Assembly (NCBI GenBank): GCA_023053685.1
Contig: JALIGW010000010.1
Location: 13,747,919 to 13,811,918, forward strand
Source: Diadophis punctatus similis
Taxonomy: Eukaryota > Chordata > Lepidosauria > Squamata > Dipsadidae
Length of the DNA: 64,000 nt
Reading direction: 5' to 3'
Every line of letters begins with the position of its first letter. The stretch's first letter is position 1. Positions 32,668 through 43,386 of the stretch are shown here, one piece after another. Under the pieces are notes generated by a model. The model was not told where the DNA came from and searched no databases. It saw only the letters and a list, made by a program, of their open reading frames with translations. The translations under genes and the position numbers were made by a program.

Positions 32668-33640
32668 TCAAGACGCTGGGAACCACAGCCACTCCGTCTT
32701 GGAAGGGTTGAGCCTGAGTCGGTTTCTCCCCATCCAGATCCGCACAGCTTCCAGGCATCGGGACATCACTTCAAGGGCATCATTGGGGTGGCCTGGGGTG
32801 GAAATGTACAGCTGTGTATCATCGGTGTACTGATGGTACTTCACCCCAAAGCCATGGATGATCTCACCCAGCGGCTTCACATAGATGTTGAACAGAAGGG
32901 GCGAGAGAATTGACCCCTGGGGCACTCCATATGTGAGAGGCCTCGAGGACGACCTCTGCCCCCCTGCCAATACAAACTGCGACCGGTTGGAGAGAAAGGA
33001 GGAGAACCAACGAAAAACGGTGCCCCCTATCCCTAACTCTTCCAGCCAGTGCAGCATGATGCCATGGTCGATGGTATCAAAAGCCGCTGAGAGGTCTAAT
33101 AGGACCAGGACAGAGGAACAACCCCTGTCCCGAGCCCTCCAGAGATCATCAACCAATGCGACCAATGCTGTTTCCGTGCTGTGCCCGGCCCTGAAACCCA
33201 ACTGGAACGGATCTAGATATGATGATTCCTCCAAGTACTGGGGAAACTGTCGTGCGACCACACTCTCAACAACCTTCGCCACAAAGTGAAGGTTGGAGAC
33301 AGGGCGATAGTTAGCTAAAATTGCTGGGTCCAGGGAGGGCTTCTTGAGGAGAGGCCTCACCACCGCTTCTTTCAAGGCCGTGGGGAAGTAACCCTCCCCC
33401 AAAGAAGCGTTAATAATTCCCTGGAGCCAGTCTCGTGTAACCTCCCGGGAAGCCAGCACTAACCAGGAGGGACACAGGTCCAATAAACATGTGGCCGCAC
33501 TGAGCCTCCCCAGAATCTTGTCCACATCCTCAGGGGTCACTGAGTCAAACTCTTCCCAGATAACGTTCTCAAGACTATTCTGATTCCATTTGAGTTTCTC
33601 TGACTTGATCTGCTTGCCTACAGCCTGGTAAGTGAGCAGG
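32668..33640 (-). pseudogene. CR1 reverse transcriptase fragment
   Basis: The frame reads FDSVTPEDVDKILG, KEAVVRPLLKKPSLDP, NYRPVSNLHFVAKVVE, FQLGFRAGHSTETALVAL, LLDLSAAFDTIDHG, TYGVPQGSILSPLLFNIYV, then YHQYTDDTQLY. The catalytic YADD is YTDD here. The frame ends at a stop near 32,668 after RLNPSKTEWLWF, and the remaining C-terminal domain is in the next frame. The open reading extends 5' to 33,681, but those first residues come from the adjoining CCATTTT repeat array, not CR1. The missing endonuclease and the stop make it inactive. Confidence 0.88.
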
Positions 33641-33654
33641 CAGCCTTCGAGAGT

Positions 33655-33945
33655 GCCAGTGGCCATCTTGAAGTCTTTCACAGGGTGGTGGCCATTTTGA
33701 TTGCCCTCAGAAGGGCAGTGGCCATCTTGAAGGCACTAAGGGCATGGCCATTTTGTTTTCAAATACCAAGAGTCAGCAGAGGCCATTTTTTTGAAGCCAC
33801 ATCAAGGGCGGGGGCCATTTTGGATGCCCTTTCTTGCCGCCGGCCATTTTTAAGGCCTAATAAGGGCAGCACACATTTTGAAAGACAACTAAGGGCAACT
33901 CCATCTTGTTGATCTCATTTAAGGGCGGTGGCCATTTTAAGTGAC
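33655..33945 (+). repeat. Degenerate array of about ten GGCCATTTTG/GGCCATCTTG motifs
   Basis: The motif recurs at roughly 33,660, 33,688, 33,719, 33,746, 33,780, 33,813, 33,841, 33,872, 33,900 and 33,929, at a spacing of about 30 bp and often preceded by AAGGGC. GCCATCTTG and GCCATTTTG fit the known binding consensus of YY1. It may be the enhancer part of an unrecognised LTR or promoter. That function is inference. Confidence 0.6.
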
Positions 33946-34087
33946 TGTTTGGACCTACTAATTTACCCAGGCCTTTCTGAGGCCTACCTTATTGACAGAG
34001 GCCTGAAATAAATATGGATACTGTTATTCGAATAGAGCTGACAAAAATTCAGACTAGCTGTCTGTAGGTCTGCCTCAGGCGTACCTG
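33894..34087. repeat. 194-bp direct repeat, left copy
   Basis: It runs from GGCAACTCCATCTTG to AGGCGTACCTG and is repeated at 39,795-39,988 with three substitutions that I can see. The two copies lie exactly at the ends of the HAL1-like element. Contains AATAAATATGG. Confidence 0.9.
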
Positions 34088-34149
34088 GTTTTTTTATTTT
34101 TTTTATTCAAAAAGTTTTATTAGTACAAAATTACATAGATAATAGCTAA

Positions 34150-35328
34150 ATATTAATTAAAAAGTACAAACATTTTTTTATTTTTCTCCCCCCTAACCCA
34201 CCCCCTTCCCTCCCCCCTCCCCCCCGGATTTCCCAGAGAGAATACAGGGCATGATATCAATTAAATAAGTTTAAATAAAGTTAAGAAAAAACCTTGTTAG
34301 ATTTCCACGTTATTTTTTAAAAACTTCAACTCCAAATTGTGCACTAATAATATATCGTCTATATCTAAAATAGTAGAGATAGAAAAAAGAAAAAATAACA
34401 ATACAAGAAAGATACCAGAAAGACAAAAACAAGAGAAAAGAGAAAAAAGAAAAAAAATAGGCAAACGAAAAAACCCCTTCCTTCCTCCTCCTTTCAATCC
34501 TCTACCCTGCACAACATTTCCTCCAAGTTAAATAAAACTTAAATGAATATTGCATAAATAATAACTAAATATAAGATACAAGAATCTTAAACTAATATTA
34601 TTAACATATTATTACCATACATCGAATTATTAACTTCAAAAAAGTTCTATTTTTTTTTAAAAAAAATATTAATAATAGAAATAACCTCAAAATTAAATAA
34701 AACTTAACTGAATATTACATAGATAATAACTAAATATTAAATAGAAAAAATTTAACTTTAAATTTCATCATAATATTAGTAACATAATATTATTATACAT
34801 CAACTTATTGACTTCAGAAAAGTTCTGAATCTTAAAATGTTAGTCTCTATCCATCCAATAAGTTTCAACGCTGCATCTTTTTGTATCTCGATAGTTGCAT
34901 CTTTTTATAGCTTGATGATTTTTCACCACTGACTCCAAACTTTGAATAAACCTTCCTCTCAAACAAATCTCAAATCCAATTAAGATATTTCACAACTTAG
35001 TAATTTTAAATAAAAGTTCCAAATCTTTCTCAAAATTAAATAAAACTTAAATAAATATTACACAGGTAATAACTAAATATTAAATACAAAAATCTTAACC
35101 TTCATCATAAAATCAACCACTATATTAGTAGCATAATATTACTATATATCAAATAGTTAGCTTCAAAGAAGTTCTAAATCTTTAAATAATATTAATAATA
35201 ATAGTGAAATAGAGAAAGAAAAAATAAAACAAAAAAATAAGAAAATACAAGAAGTAAAGAAAGAAAAATAAAGAAAGAAGGGAAAAGGAAAAATGCAATC
35301 ATATTAGCCACCATCCGTCCAATAAATT
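34150..35328 (-). repeat. A/T-rich 3' region of the HAL1-like element with diverged internal repeats
   Basis: There is no coding sequence. Three diverged copies of AAATTAAATAAAACTTAA with ATAATAACTAAATATTAA occur near 34,528, 34,691 and 35,034. Two copies of a GCTGCATCTT block lie near 34,870 and 35,334. A C-rich run at 34,187-34,226 precedes the 3' end, as in the other L1 copies here. Short open frames are composition artefacts. Confidence 0.6.
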
Positions 35329-35595
35329 TCAATGCTGCATCTTCTTGTATCTTGATGATTGCATCTTTTTGTAACTTGATAATTTTATATTTGTCAGCTC
35401 TCCTCCCATCTGACCCCGATCTTCCATCTCCTTTTCCACACTGTAGACATCTGTCTGGCTCTGCCAATCACTTGGATTCTGTAAAGCTGTTTCGGTTTGA
35501 ACAGGAAGGGATGGCTTTCCCTCCTCCTCCTCTTTTATTTCCATATATCTTTCCTCTGGAATCTTGGATGTATCAGCCTTTAAGACGTTGACATA
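35329..35595 (-). pseudogene. L1-type ORF1, C-terminal piece
   Basis: Reading YVNVLKADTSKIPEERYMEI, this is the tail of the ORF1 that starts at 39,160. The L1 at 54-60 kb has YANVLKAGTSKSPE at the same point. It is cut off from the main part by a plus-strand L1 inserted with the 11-bp duplication ACGTTGACATA. Low-complexity residues near 35,329 extend the frame and are probably not ancestral. Confidence 0.7.
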
Positions 35596-38261
35596 GCATA
35601 TACATATAGCTTCCATGGAGCAGACTGAAATTTTAAACCAACTGATAACCTCAGAGGAAATTTTGGCGGTTATTAAACAGCTAAAATTGGGCAAGGCTCC
35701 AGGTACAGATGGTTTAACAGCTGTTTATTATAAAAACTTACAGGACGAGATGGTGGAGCCTCTGAAGGCATTATTTAATAATATACAACAAGGTGGAGAA
35801 GTACCCCCAACTTGGAAAACTGCTTTTATCTCTTTGATCCCGAAAGAGAATCAAGACCATACAGACCCTAAAAACTATAGGCCAATTTCATTGTTAAATA
35901 TAGATTACAAAATATTTGCCAAAATATTAGCTAACAGATTAATGACACTTATGCAACAACTGATCCACCAAGATCAAACTGGTTTTATAGAAGGTAGACA
36001 AATGAAGAGTAATGTACGACAAATAATTAATTTATTAGAGTATTTGGGGAGGAATAACCAGGTATCTGCTGCATTGGTATTTTTGGATGCTGAGAAAGCT
36101 TTTGATAGATTGAATTGGAAATTTTTATCAAAACTAATAGAAAAGATGCAGCTTGGAGAACACTTTATACAATCTATTAAGGCAATATATCAAAAACAAA
36201 CAGCTCAAATAATAGTTAATGGTGGACTAACAGACAATTTTAATATAGAGAAAGGAACGAGACAAGGATGTCCCTTATCACCACTTTTGTTTATTTTGTC
36301 TATGGAGATTTTACTTAGTAAAATAAGGGAATCTGAGATAGTTAAAGGTATCAAAATAAGAGAAGAAGAATACAAATTACGAGCATTTGCGGATGATTTA
36401 GTAGTCACTGTAACTCAGCCACATCAATCAATTACAGGTTTGATGGAAATTATTGATTCTTATGGGCAAGTATCTGGTCTTAAAATAAATGTAGATAAAA
36501 CTAAAATAATAGCTAAAAATATGACCAGAAGTCAAGAGGAAGAAATAGAAAGGGTTACGGGATTTGAAATAGTTAAAAAAGTTAAATATTTGGGGTTAAT
36601 ATTATGTCAACAAATACGAAATTATATCAACACAATTATGAATTATTATGGCAAAAAATACAGAAAGATTTGGAAAATTGGAAAAAACTACAGTTGTCCT
36701 TGCTTGACAGGATAGCTGTAGTAAAAATGAATGTTTTACCAAGGTTTTTATTTCTTTTCCAAACAATTCCTATACTTAAAAAAGATGATAATTTGAAAGA
36801 GTGGCAAAAGGGTATTAATAAATTTATTTGGGCGGGGAAAAAACCGAGAGTAAATCAGAAAATAATGCAAGATTCACGTGAGAGGGGAGGATTACAAATG
36901 CCTAATTTAAGACTGTATTATGAAGCAGCTACCCTCTCAGTAATTGCGGATTGGATTAACTTGACAGAAGAGAGGATATTAAATATAGAAGGGTATGGCT
37001 TGATTTATGGATGGCACGCTTATTTAGTGTATAATAAAAAAGTAGATAAAGCCTTTAAGAGTCACATATTAAGCAATGCTCTATTACGTGTCTGGAAGAA
37101 ATATCAATGTAAACTAAATGATAAGTTACCTATATGGACAGTGCCCAGGCACGTGATAGAGAATATAAATATAGAGCAAAAATCAGATAAGATTACATAT
37201 AAAGAGCTTTTTTACGAAGAAGGAATGAGGTTACAATTAAAATCAATGGAGCAATTAAAAGAAGGAGCAATTAAGTCTTGGTTCCAATATGGGCAACTGC
37301 AGTCCAGATGGAAAGAGGATTCAAAAACAGGTATCTCGCAGCAAGATGATAACCTGATAAACCAAATAAAGAATAAAGGACCAATGCATATAAAGAGATT
37401 ATATAATGTATTAGTGGAATTAGATTCTGAAACAGAGCTAGTTAAGGACTGTATGATTAAATGGGCGCAAAATATTGGTGAACCTATAATGATGGAAACA
37501 TGGGAGAATATATGGGTTAGAAATGTAAAATTTACACAAGCTCAAAATTTAAGAGAAATTTTTTATAAAATGTTTTATAGATGGCATTTTGATCCAAAGA
37601 AACTAGCTTGTATGTATCCAAGTTTACAACCTAAATGTTGGAGATGTGAATGTGAAGATGCAACTTATTTTCATGTTTGGTGGTCTTGTAGGAAAATTAA
37701 GGCTTTTTGGATTAAAATATGGTGGATTATTCAGAATATTTTGAAGAAAAAAATTAAGTTTACACCACAGTTTTTCTTGCTGGGAATAATTACAGACTGT
37801 ACTGTAATAGAGACTAAACTGATTTTGAACTTGATAATGGCTGCCAGATTGTTGGTAGCACAACACTGGAAGAAAGAAGATATACCTACTATTGAGGAAT
37901 GGACAATAAAAGTTACACACCTGGCAGAAATGGCAAGAATTTCATCATACTTAAAAGATCACTCAAATGAAAGATACATATTGGAATGGAGTAGATGGAC
38001 TGATTATATTCAAAAAAAGTATCAGATTAAGAAGACATATATAGTTTAACAATGATATATGGTTAGAATTTTAGAATGGTTTTTATAATAGAATTTATGT
38101 TTTGTTAGCATATTTTAGTTTATGGTTATTTGAAGATTATATCCTGTGTTCTTTCTGGGAAGTCAGGGTAGGGGAGGGAGGGGGTTGGGGGGAAGGGGGG
38201 GATTTTAAAAATTTTGTACTTTGTACTAATAAAACTTTTTCAATTTTTTTTTAAAAAAACA
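35596..38261 (+). mobile_element. 5'-truncated L1 inserted in L1 ORF1
   Basis: A 2.67-kb plus-strand L1 3' part: the reverse transcriptase from its N-terminal portion on, the C-terminal domain, and a 3' UTR with G-rich tract (38,166-38,201), AATAAAAC and an A-rich end. ACGTTGACATA flanks it at 35,585-35,595 and 38,262-38,272. Truncation, tail and duplication are standard for L1. Confidence 0.88.
35615..38049 (+). pseudogene. L1 ORF2 fragment: reverse transcriptase and C-terminal domain
   Basis: Two overlapping frames (35,615-36,715 and 36,604-38,049) together read from LNQLITSEEILAVIKQLKLG through GTDGLTAVYYKNL, NYRPISLLNIDYKIFAKIL, GTRQGCPLSPLLFILSME and the catalytic AFADDLVV (FADD, usual for L1) to the cysteine-containing C-terminus CWRCECEDATYFHVWW. 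A single-base deletion near 36,595 shifts the frame after the palm. The endonuclease and ORF1 are missing by 5' truncation. In an intact element this enzyme nicks DNA and primes reverse transcription; this copy cannot. Confidence 0.9.
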
Positions 38262-39160
38262 ACGTTGACATAAAATTCAGTAGCTTTCTTTGTCGTATTA
38301 AGCCGGTATCTTTTTCCCAAGAATTTCACCACGATTCCTGTTGGTGCTTCCCATTTATATTGTAAGTTTAGTCTTTTAAATTCATCAATCAGAAAGGTAT
38401 AATCTTTTCTGGCTTTGAGCATTTTAGAAGGAATTTCTTTCCATATCTTTAATTCCTGGCCATTCACCTGAAGGTTATTCTTAAACGTCGCCTGTATAAT
38501 TCTATTCCGTAAGGCTCTTGTAGTAAAATATATTACAATGTCCCTTGGTAGGTGTTTTTGTTTTGCATACCAGGAGTTGATTCTATATATCTTATCAATT
38601 TGCGTGGCCAGTTCCTCTTTAGACAATCCAGACACCAGCTCCAGAGCATCCACCATCCTTCCTTTCAAATAATCATATAATCCCTCTTTCAATCCCCTCA
38701 CCCTTATGGCAAATTCCATAGATCTGAATTGCGTCATTAACACCTCTGTTTCAAAATTTACAATGTCATTTTGTATTTTATCTATGTATTTCACCGAAGT
38801 TGTCAAAACTTGTTTATTTTCTTCAATACGATTTGCCAAAACTTCAATATTTGTTGCTAAACCTTTGCATACCTCCAACACGTCGTTCCTAATTTGTTGA
38901 TCAATATTCTTTAAAGCAGCCTGCATTTTGTTATCTATTTCATTGATTTTTAGGTTAAACTCCGCAATCAGTTGATTTTTCATAATCTTTAAGGTACTTA
39001 TTAAATTTTCAGGTGTCAAAGACTGTGGGGGTGTTAACTCAGTGATAAGTTGCATTTTGGAAATATGACCAGAGGAATGGTCAGTTCTTTTATTCAGAAC
39101 AGTCTTTCCGAATTTTGAAGCCATTTTAGTATTTCCAGAGGAGAACAAAGAAAAAGCCAA
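38262..39160 (-). pseudogene. L1-type ORF1 of the HAL1-like element, N-terminal and core part
   Basis: The frame is about 300 codons. The likely initiator is the internal MASKFGKTV, in line with MASKPVKTV in the other L1. A coiled coil of about 100 residues (IMKNQLIAEFNLKINEIDNK onward) is followed by the RNA-recognition core FRSMEFAIRVRGLKEG and by the C-terminal domain with LPRDIVIYFTTRALRNRI and YRLNTTKKATEFYVNV. It is the nucleic-acid chaperone component of L1 particles. The core is open, but at 38,262 the frame runs into the inserted plus-strand L1, which replaces the last 60 or so residues. Confidence 0.85.
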
Positions 39161-39794
39161 GTCCCTAATTAAAGTTCTTTTCCAATTTCAAAAACTAGAT
39201 AGCCTTTTATTTTTCTTTTAAAAAATTATCAGTTGTTATTTTAATCCAAAATCGGGAGACAGAGAGAGAAAAGCCAATTTTCAAAGTCAAAAGTTTCCAT
39301 GAGAAAAAAAGCCGCTAGCGAAACGAAAGTTACTTTCACTTCTCCTCCCACTTTCTCCAATCGCCATATTGTTGCTTATTAACTGTTACTTTGTTTCTTT
39401 CCGAAGTGAAAGTCAGCAGTGGAGTTGAAGAAAAAAAAAGTTCAATACTTGCCCATTTGAAATCCTGTTTCTCTCTGTCTGCTTCTTTAATCCATTAAAT
39501 AGTTATAATCCCATTCAGGAAGCAGCGGTGGTCACGGCATCTTGCTCCACAAAAGCGGAGGTTTCCAAATCCCCGGAGCAGGAGACAGGCTGGCTGGGGA
39601 GCCCTCCCCCTTCGCGCCCCTGGCTGACTCCTGGGGCACTAGGGGGGCTCTACCCCACCTGTCAGGCTCTCATCTCTCCCCTTTGCCCGGGGCAGATATT
39701 TCCAAGCCGCCAGACAGCTGTTCTGGCGGCTTTTACAGGGAATTGGAAGGGCGCTCAACGAGGAGCGTCTGCGATGCCGTGAGCCGGAACTCGC

Positions 39795-39988
39795 GGCAAC
39801 TCCATCTTGTTGATCTCATTTAAGGGCGGTGGCCATTTTAAGTGACTGTTTGGACCTACTAATTTACCCAGGCCTTTCTGAGGCCTACCTTATTGACAGA
39901 GGCCTTAAATAAATATGGATACTGTTATTCAAATAGAGCTGACAAAAATTCAGACTAGCTGTCTGTAGGTCTGCCTTAGGCGTACCTG
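39795..39988. repeat. 194-bp direct repeat, right copy
   Basis: Same length and order as 33,894-34,087. The differences noticed are G/T in GGCCTTAAAT, G/A in ATTCAAATAG and C/T in GCCTTAGGCG. It abuts the 5' end of the HAL1-like element. Confidence 0.9.
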
Positions 39989-40706
39989 TTAAAGCATGTT
40001 CAGGTATTATTATATGACAATAACAACAAGATATTTTAGGGTGGTCAAGAACAGGCTAAACATATCAACTTAGAATGAAGATTCTATCTATATTATAAAA
40101 ATGGCTTGAACACGGGTTTTCAGCAGAATTTAAAAGTAGGAAGTTTCAGATCTCACATAAAGGAAGCAAATGACCCTAGTGAGCACTCACTCCAGTAACG
40201 GTTTAAAACCAAGCCTTTTTCTGGAGTCTGTGAGCCCAGCATAACTGGAACTATATACAAACTATCAATATTTTTTTTTCAGTATTTGAAAATATCAGTT
40301 TTTCATGAACTGAACTTTAAGACAAAGGGAACATGATTTGTAAATTGGAGTTAATTTTAAAACGATGCCTTTTACAAAAGAAATTACCCAATCCAGAGCA
40401 GTCTACTCATTCCTCCCTAGCATCCCCCAGGGAGGGGGACCAAGGGGACAGGAGTTCCCTGGATGCCAGGGAGTTCCCATTAGCCAACTTTGGCATTTGG
40501 AACCAGACAGCCCCATCCATAAGCCAAATTCAATCAGCAGCAACTCAAGCATCTGTCCTTGCCCATCCAGCCACAAGCATTAAGCCCTCCACAGCTGCAT
40601 GCCTTCAGGTCCCCAGTGGTCAGACAGCTATCGTTTTCCACCAGCTGAGGCACCATAATTAAACAGTCCAGGAACAGTATACAGGCAGTATACACCGCAT
40701 ATCATA
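39989..40706. other. Unclassified DNA
   Basis: About 720 bp without a recognisable gene or repeat. Open frames at 40,333-40,662 show no known motif. It may be flanking sequence of the unit that carries the 194-bp repeat. Confidence 0.4.
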
Positions 40707-40954
40707 TGAGCCGAGGTGGCGCAGCAATTAGAGGCAGGTACTGCAGGCCACTTTAGCTGACACTGATCCACAGGTCAGCAGTTCAAATCTCACCGGCTCA
40801 AGGTTGACTCAGCCTTCCATCCTTCCGAGGTAGGTAAAATGAGGACCCAGATTGTTGGGGGCAATATAAATATATATTGCTTACTGGTGTAAACCGCTTA
40901 GAGAGTGCTTGCACTGTGAGGCGGTATATAAATCTCACAAATAAATAAATAAAT
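40707..40954 (+). repeat. tRNA-derived SINE with CR1/L2-like tail
   Basis: It begins GAGCCGAGGTGGCGCAGCA (A-box-like TGGCGCAGCAATTAGAGG) and carries a B-box-like AGTTCAAATCT. Its body contains CCATCCTTCCGAGGTAGGT, and it ends GAGGCGGTATATAAAT followed by (AAAT)n. The tail resembles the 3' end of the CR1 in this window, so mobilisation by a LINE of that type is likely. I know this SINE type from squamates but do not give a family name. Confidence 0.85.
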
Positions 40955-41464
40955 ACATTAGAAAGTGTCCAGATATACTTTACAAGAAGAGTCCTCCACT
41001 CCTCTACTCGCAACAGAATACCTTATGCAACCAGACTTGAAATCCTGGGCTTAGAAAGCTTAGAAGTACGTCACCTTCGGCACGACCTAAGCATAGCTCA
41101 TAAAATTATCTGCTACAACGTCCTTCCTGTCAATGACTACTTCAGCTTCAACTACAACAATACATGAGCACACAACAGATACAAACACAAAGTGAATCAC
41201 TCCAAACTTGATTGTAGAAAATACGACTTTAGCAACAGAGTGGTAAATGCCTGGAACTCACTACCTGACATTGTGGTTTCGTCACCAAACCCCCAAAACT
41301 TTACCTTTAGACTGTCCACTGTTGACCTCACCATCCCTGTCCTAATGTTCCCTCTTATCAGTACTCATCTTATGTATATAAACAATGTTATATCTATGTA
41401 TATTACCAACACGTACTTGACAAAAATAAATAAATAAATAATAATTAAAATAATAAATAAAATA
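40955..41464 (+). mobile_element. Jockey-superfamily LINE, 3' end only
   Basis: The sequence encodes a LINE C-terminus with scattered stops: RNRIPYATRLEILGLESLEV, RHLRHDLSIAHKII, then the closing block FSNRVVNAWNSLPDIVVS (41,230-41,280). A short 3' UTR ends GACAAAAATAAATAAATAAA. The WNSLP block is shared by the L2, CR1 and related clades. Strong 5' truncation. Confidence 0.7.
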
Positions 41465-42429
41465 AATTTATCTATTTCTTGGTTCTTATATGATGGAGGC
41501 AAGCTTGGACTTCCCAAGTCAGCACCATGGCCATGATTGGGATTATTCCCAGGGCAAGCAACAGACAATCGATCTCTTTTATCTGGTGAGAAGGGCGGCC
41601 TTGACTAACAAGGGCATTATTAATAGCACAGTGGCAGCGACCCTGTATTTCTAACATGTTAAGCATCTGCCACAATGACACAAAAATGGTATCAAGTACA
41701 CGGGAGCAACACTGCCTCCTGTTGGTGTGGTATTCCTCATTTTAGGTAAAAAAAGTTGTATGAGGATATATCTCCACACCTCCCTCTTTCCTCAGGGGTC
41801 TTGCATCCCAGTCTGTTTAAACCGCTCTGATATAAAGCACGAAATGCGGCTAATTGGGGTCGTTCGGGGCCGGGGCCTTCTGAACCATCTCAGACTCCCA
41901 TTGTCCCATTATTTTTCTCAGCATTCTCCTGAGACTCAAGTCGTTCCATGTCCAACCTTATTCGTGGACACTGTCATGGACGGAACACCCCTGCCATGGG
42001 GCCGGGTCCTTCCTCAAATGACAGATGGTACTTCTCCATCAGGTCAGTATAGGTCTCTTCTCTTCTACCTCCTTCTGTAGATCCACCTGTGCAGGTTCTC
42101 CTTTCCTCAACCAACTTACTGGGTGGTTCCTCTGAACTCTTACGCCCAGAGGATAGACGACTGGCACAGTCACTGCAGAAACTCACCTGGCTGTGGCTTG
42201 GCCCGTGAGGGTCTCCACATCAGCCTCGTTCCTTGCCCATACCTCCCTTGTCTAGTTGCAGCCTCTCCGAGACCTCCCCTCCTTGACTCAAGGGGGCTCC
42301 AGGGGGTTCCAATACTCCCTCAGGGCCTTCTGGGGGTCTGATCCCCCGTGAAAGGTCAGTATTCATATCGGCCCAGACAGTTCCACAACAGGGCCCCCTG
42401 AGGTCGCCAGTCTAAGAGGCCCTTCGAGG
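41465..42429. other. Unclassified, probably DIRS internal sequence
   Basis: No protein motif was recognised in either direction. GC content rises from about 41,740, similar to the DIRS coding region that follows, so the right part may be decayed reverse transcriptase. Confidence 0.4.
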
Positions 42430-43377
42430 GGGTGGTTAAACCACCATCGGATTCTCCCATGGGAGGTTCATTTCCCTGAGGTTTTTCCTGTCCGGCCCAG
42501 TCTCCTGAAATCCGGCTACCCCATGCGTGTCCAATGTTTCCTGGACAATATATTCATTCAATCTCCCCTCTGCTCCAAATGGAGCAGGATATCCAGGTAA
42601 CCTTAACACCCTTGGCCACCACGGGCTCCTGGTCAATCTGGGTAAGAGCCAACTGACTCTCTTCACCAGGTTGACCCATTGGGTGCCATTATTGACTCCC
42701 CGGAGTGCAAGGTGTACCTGTCCCAGGAGCAGTGGGACAAACTATTGGAATTAGTCCCACAAGTTCTAAGCCAAGCCCCGGTTCCTCTGAACCTGTTGCC
42801 CTCCCTCCTTGGCCAAGATGATCTCTGTTATCCGCATCACCCCGGGGGCTCACTTGCACTCTAGCCCTGCGATGTTTCAGGCCCCTCCTGTCGAACCAGC
42901 ATGTGCTGGTACTAATGGACAATGTGACTACCAAGGATCACATAAATTGGTGGTGGGGACCATGTCCAGACACCTGAGGGCACTCTAGCCCTGCGATGTT
43001 TCAGGCCCCTCCTGTCGAACCAGCATGTGCTGGTACTAATGGTCATTGTGACCACCAAGGCTCACATAAATCGGCGGGGGGGGGACCATGTCCGGACACC
43101 TGATGCAGTTGGGACTCTGGGCAGAGAGGAACTTGCTGTCCATAACTGCGAGCACATCTCCAGGGTGAGCAATACGACGGCAGACTGGCTCAGCTGGCAT
43201 CACATCGACCCAGCGGAGTGGAGCCTCCATCCAGATCTATTCCAGCAGCTGGTAAGCCGCCTCAGCCTGCCTGTCATTGATCTGTTCGCCTTCCTGGGGA
43301 ATGCCAAACTGCCCAGGTTCCTGACCAGGTACAGGACTCAGGGTGCAGAGGGAATGGACGCTATTCATTGCACCTGA
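42430..43377 (+). pseudogene. DIRS RT end and RNase H, decayed
   Basis: In shifting frames this reads LLVNLGKSQLT and LGAI-IDSPECKVYLSQEQW (end of reverse transcriptase). The RNase H region follows at 43,027-43,377: TTKAHINRRGG, then ISRVSNTTADWLSWHHIDPAEW and LPVIDLFAFLGNAKLPRF. The last two are characteristic of DIRS1-like elements. A 124-bp tandem duplication (42,856-42,979 and 42,980-43,103) repeats the start of the RNase H. Frames change several times, so no enzyme can be made. Confidence 0.8.
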
Positions 43378-43386
43378 CCACAAGGG

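Larger units (their letters stand above)
31796..33640 (-). mobile_element. CR1 LINE, 5'-truncated, with complete 3' end
   Basis: On the minus strand it enters just before the reverse transcriptase (about 33,640) and runs through the C-terminal domain to a 3' UTR of about 160 bp. That UTR ends GGGCGGTATATAAATGT, followed by (AAAT)n. Truncation at the 5' end and a tailed 3' end are the normal products of target-primed reverse transcription. Confidence 0.88.
34088..39794 (-). mobile_element. HAL1-like (ORF1-only) L1 derivative
   Basis: On the minus strand it starts with a GC-rich L1 5' UTR (39,794 to about 39,170), beginning much like the L1 at 60,218. It then has ORF1 (39,160-38,262, resuming at 35,595), about 1 kb of A/T-rich 3' sequence and an L1-type 3' end (TTTGTACTAATAAAAC on its own strand). 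No ORF2 is present outside the nested plus-strand L1. The 3' kilobase contains diverged repeated blocks, for example around 34,855-34,920 and 35,313-35,384. It is either a simple internal deletion or a true half-L1 family that depends on L1 in trans. Confidence 0.7.
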
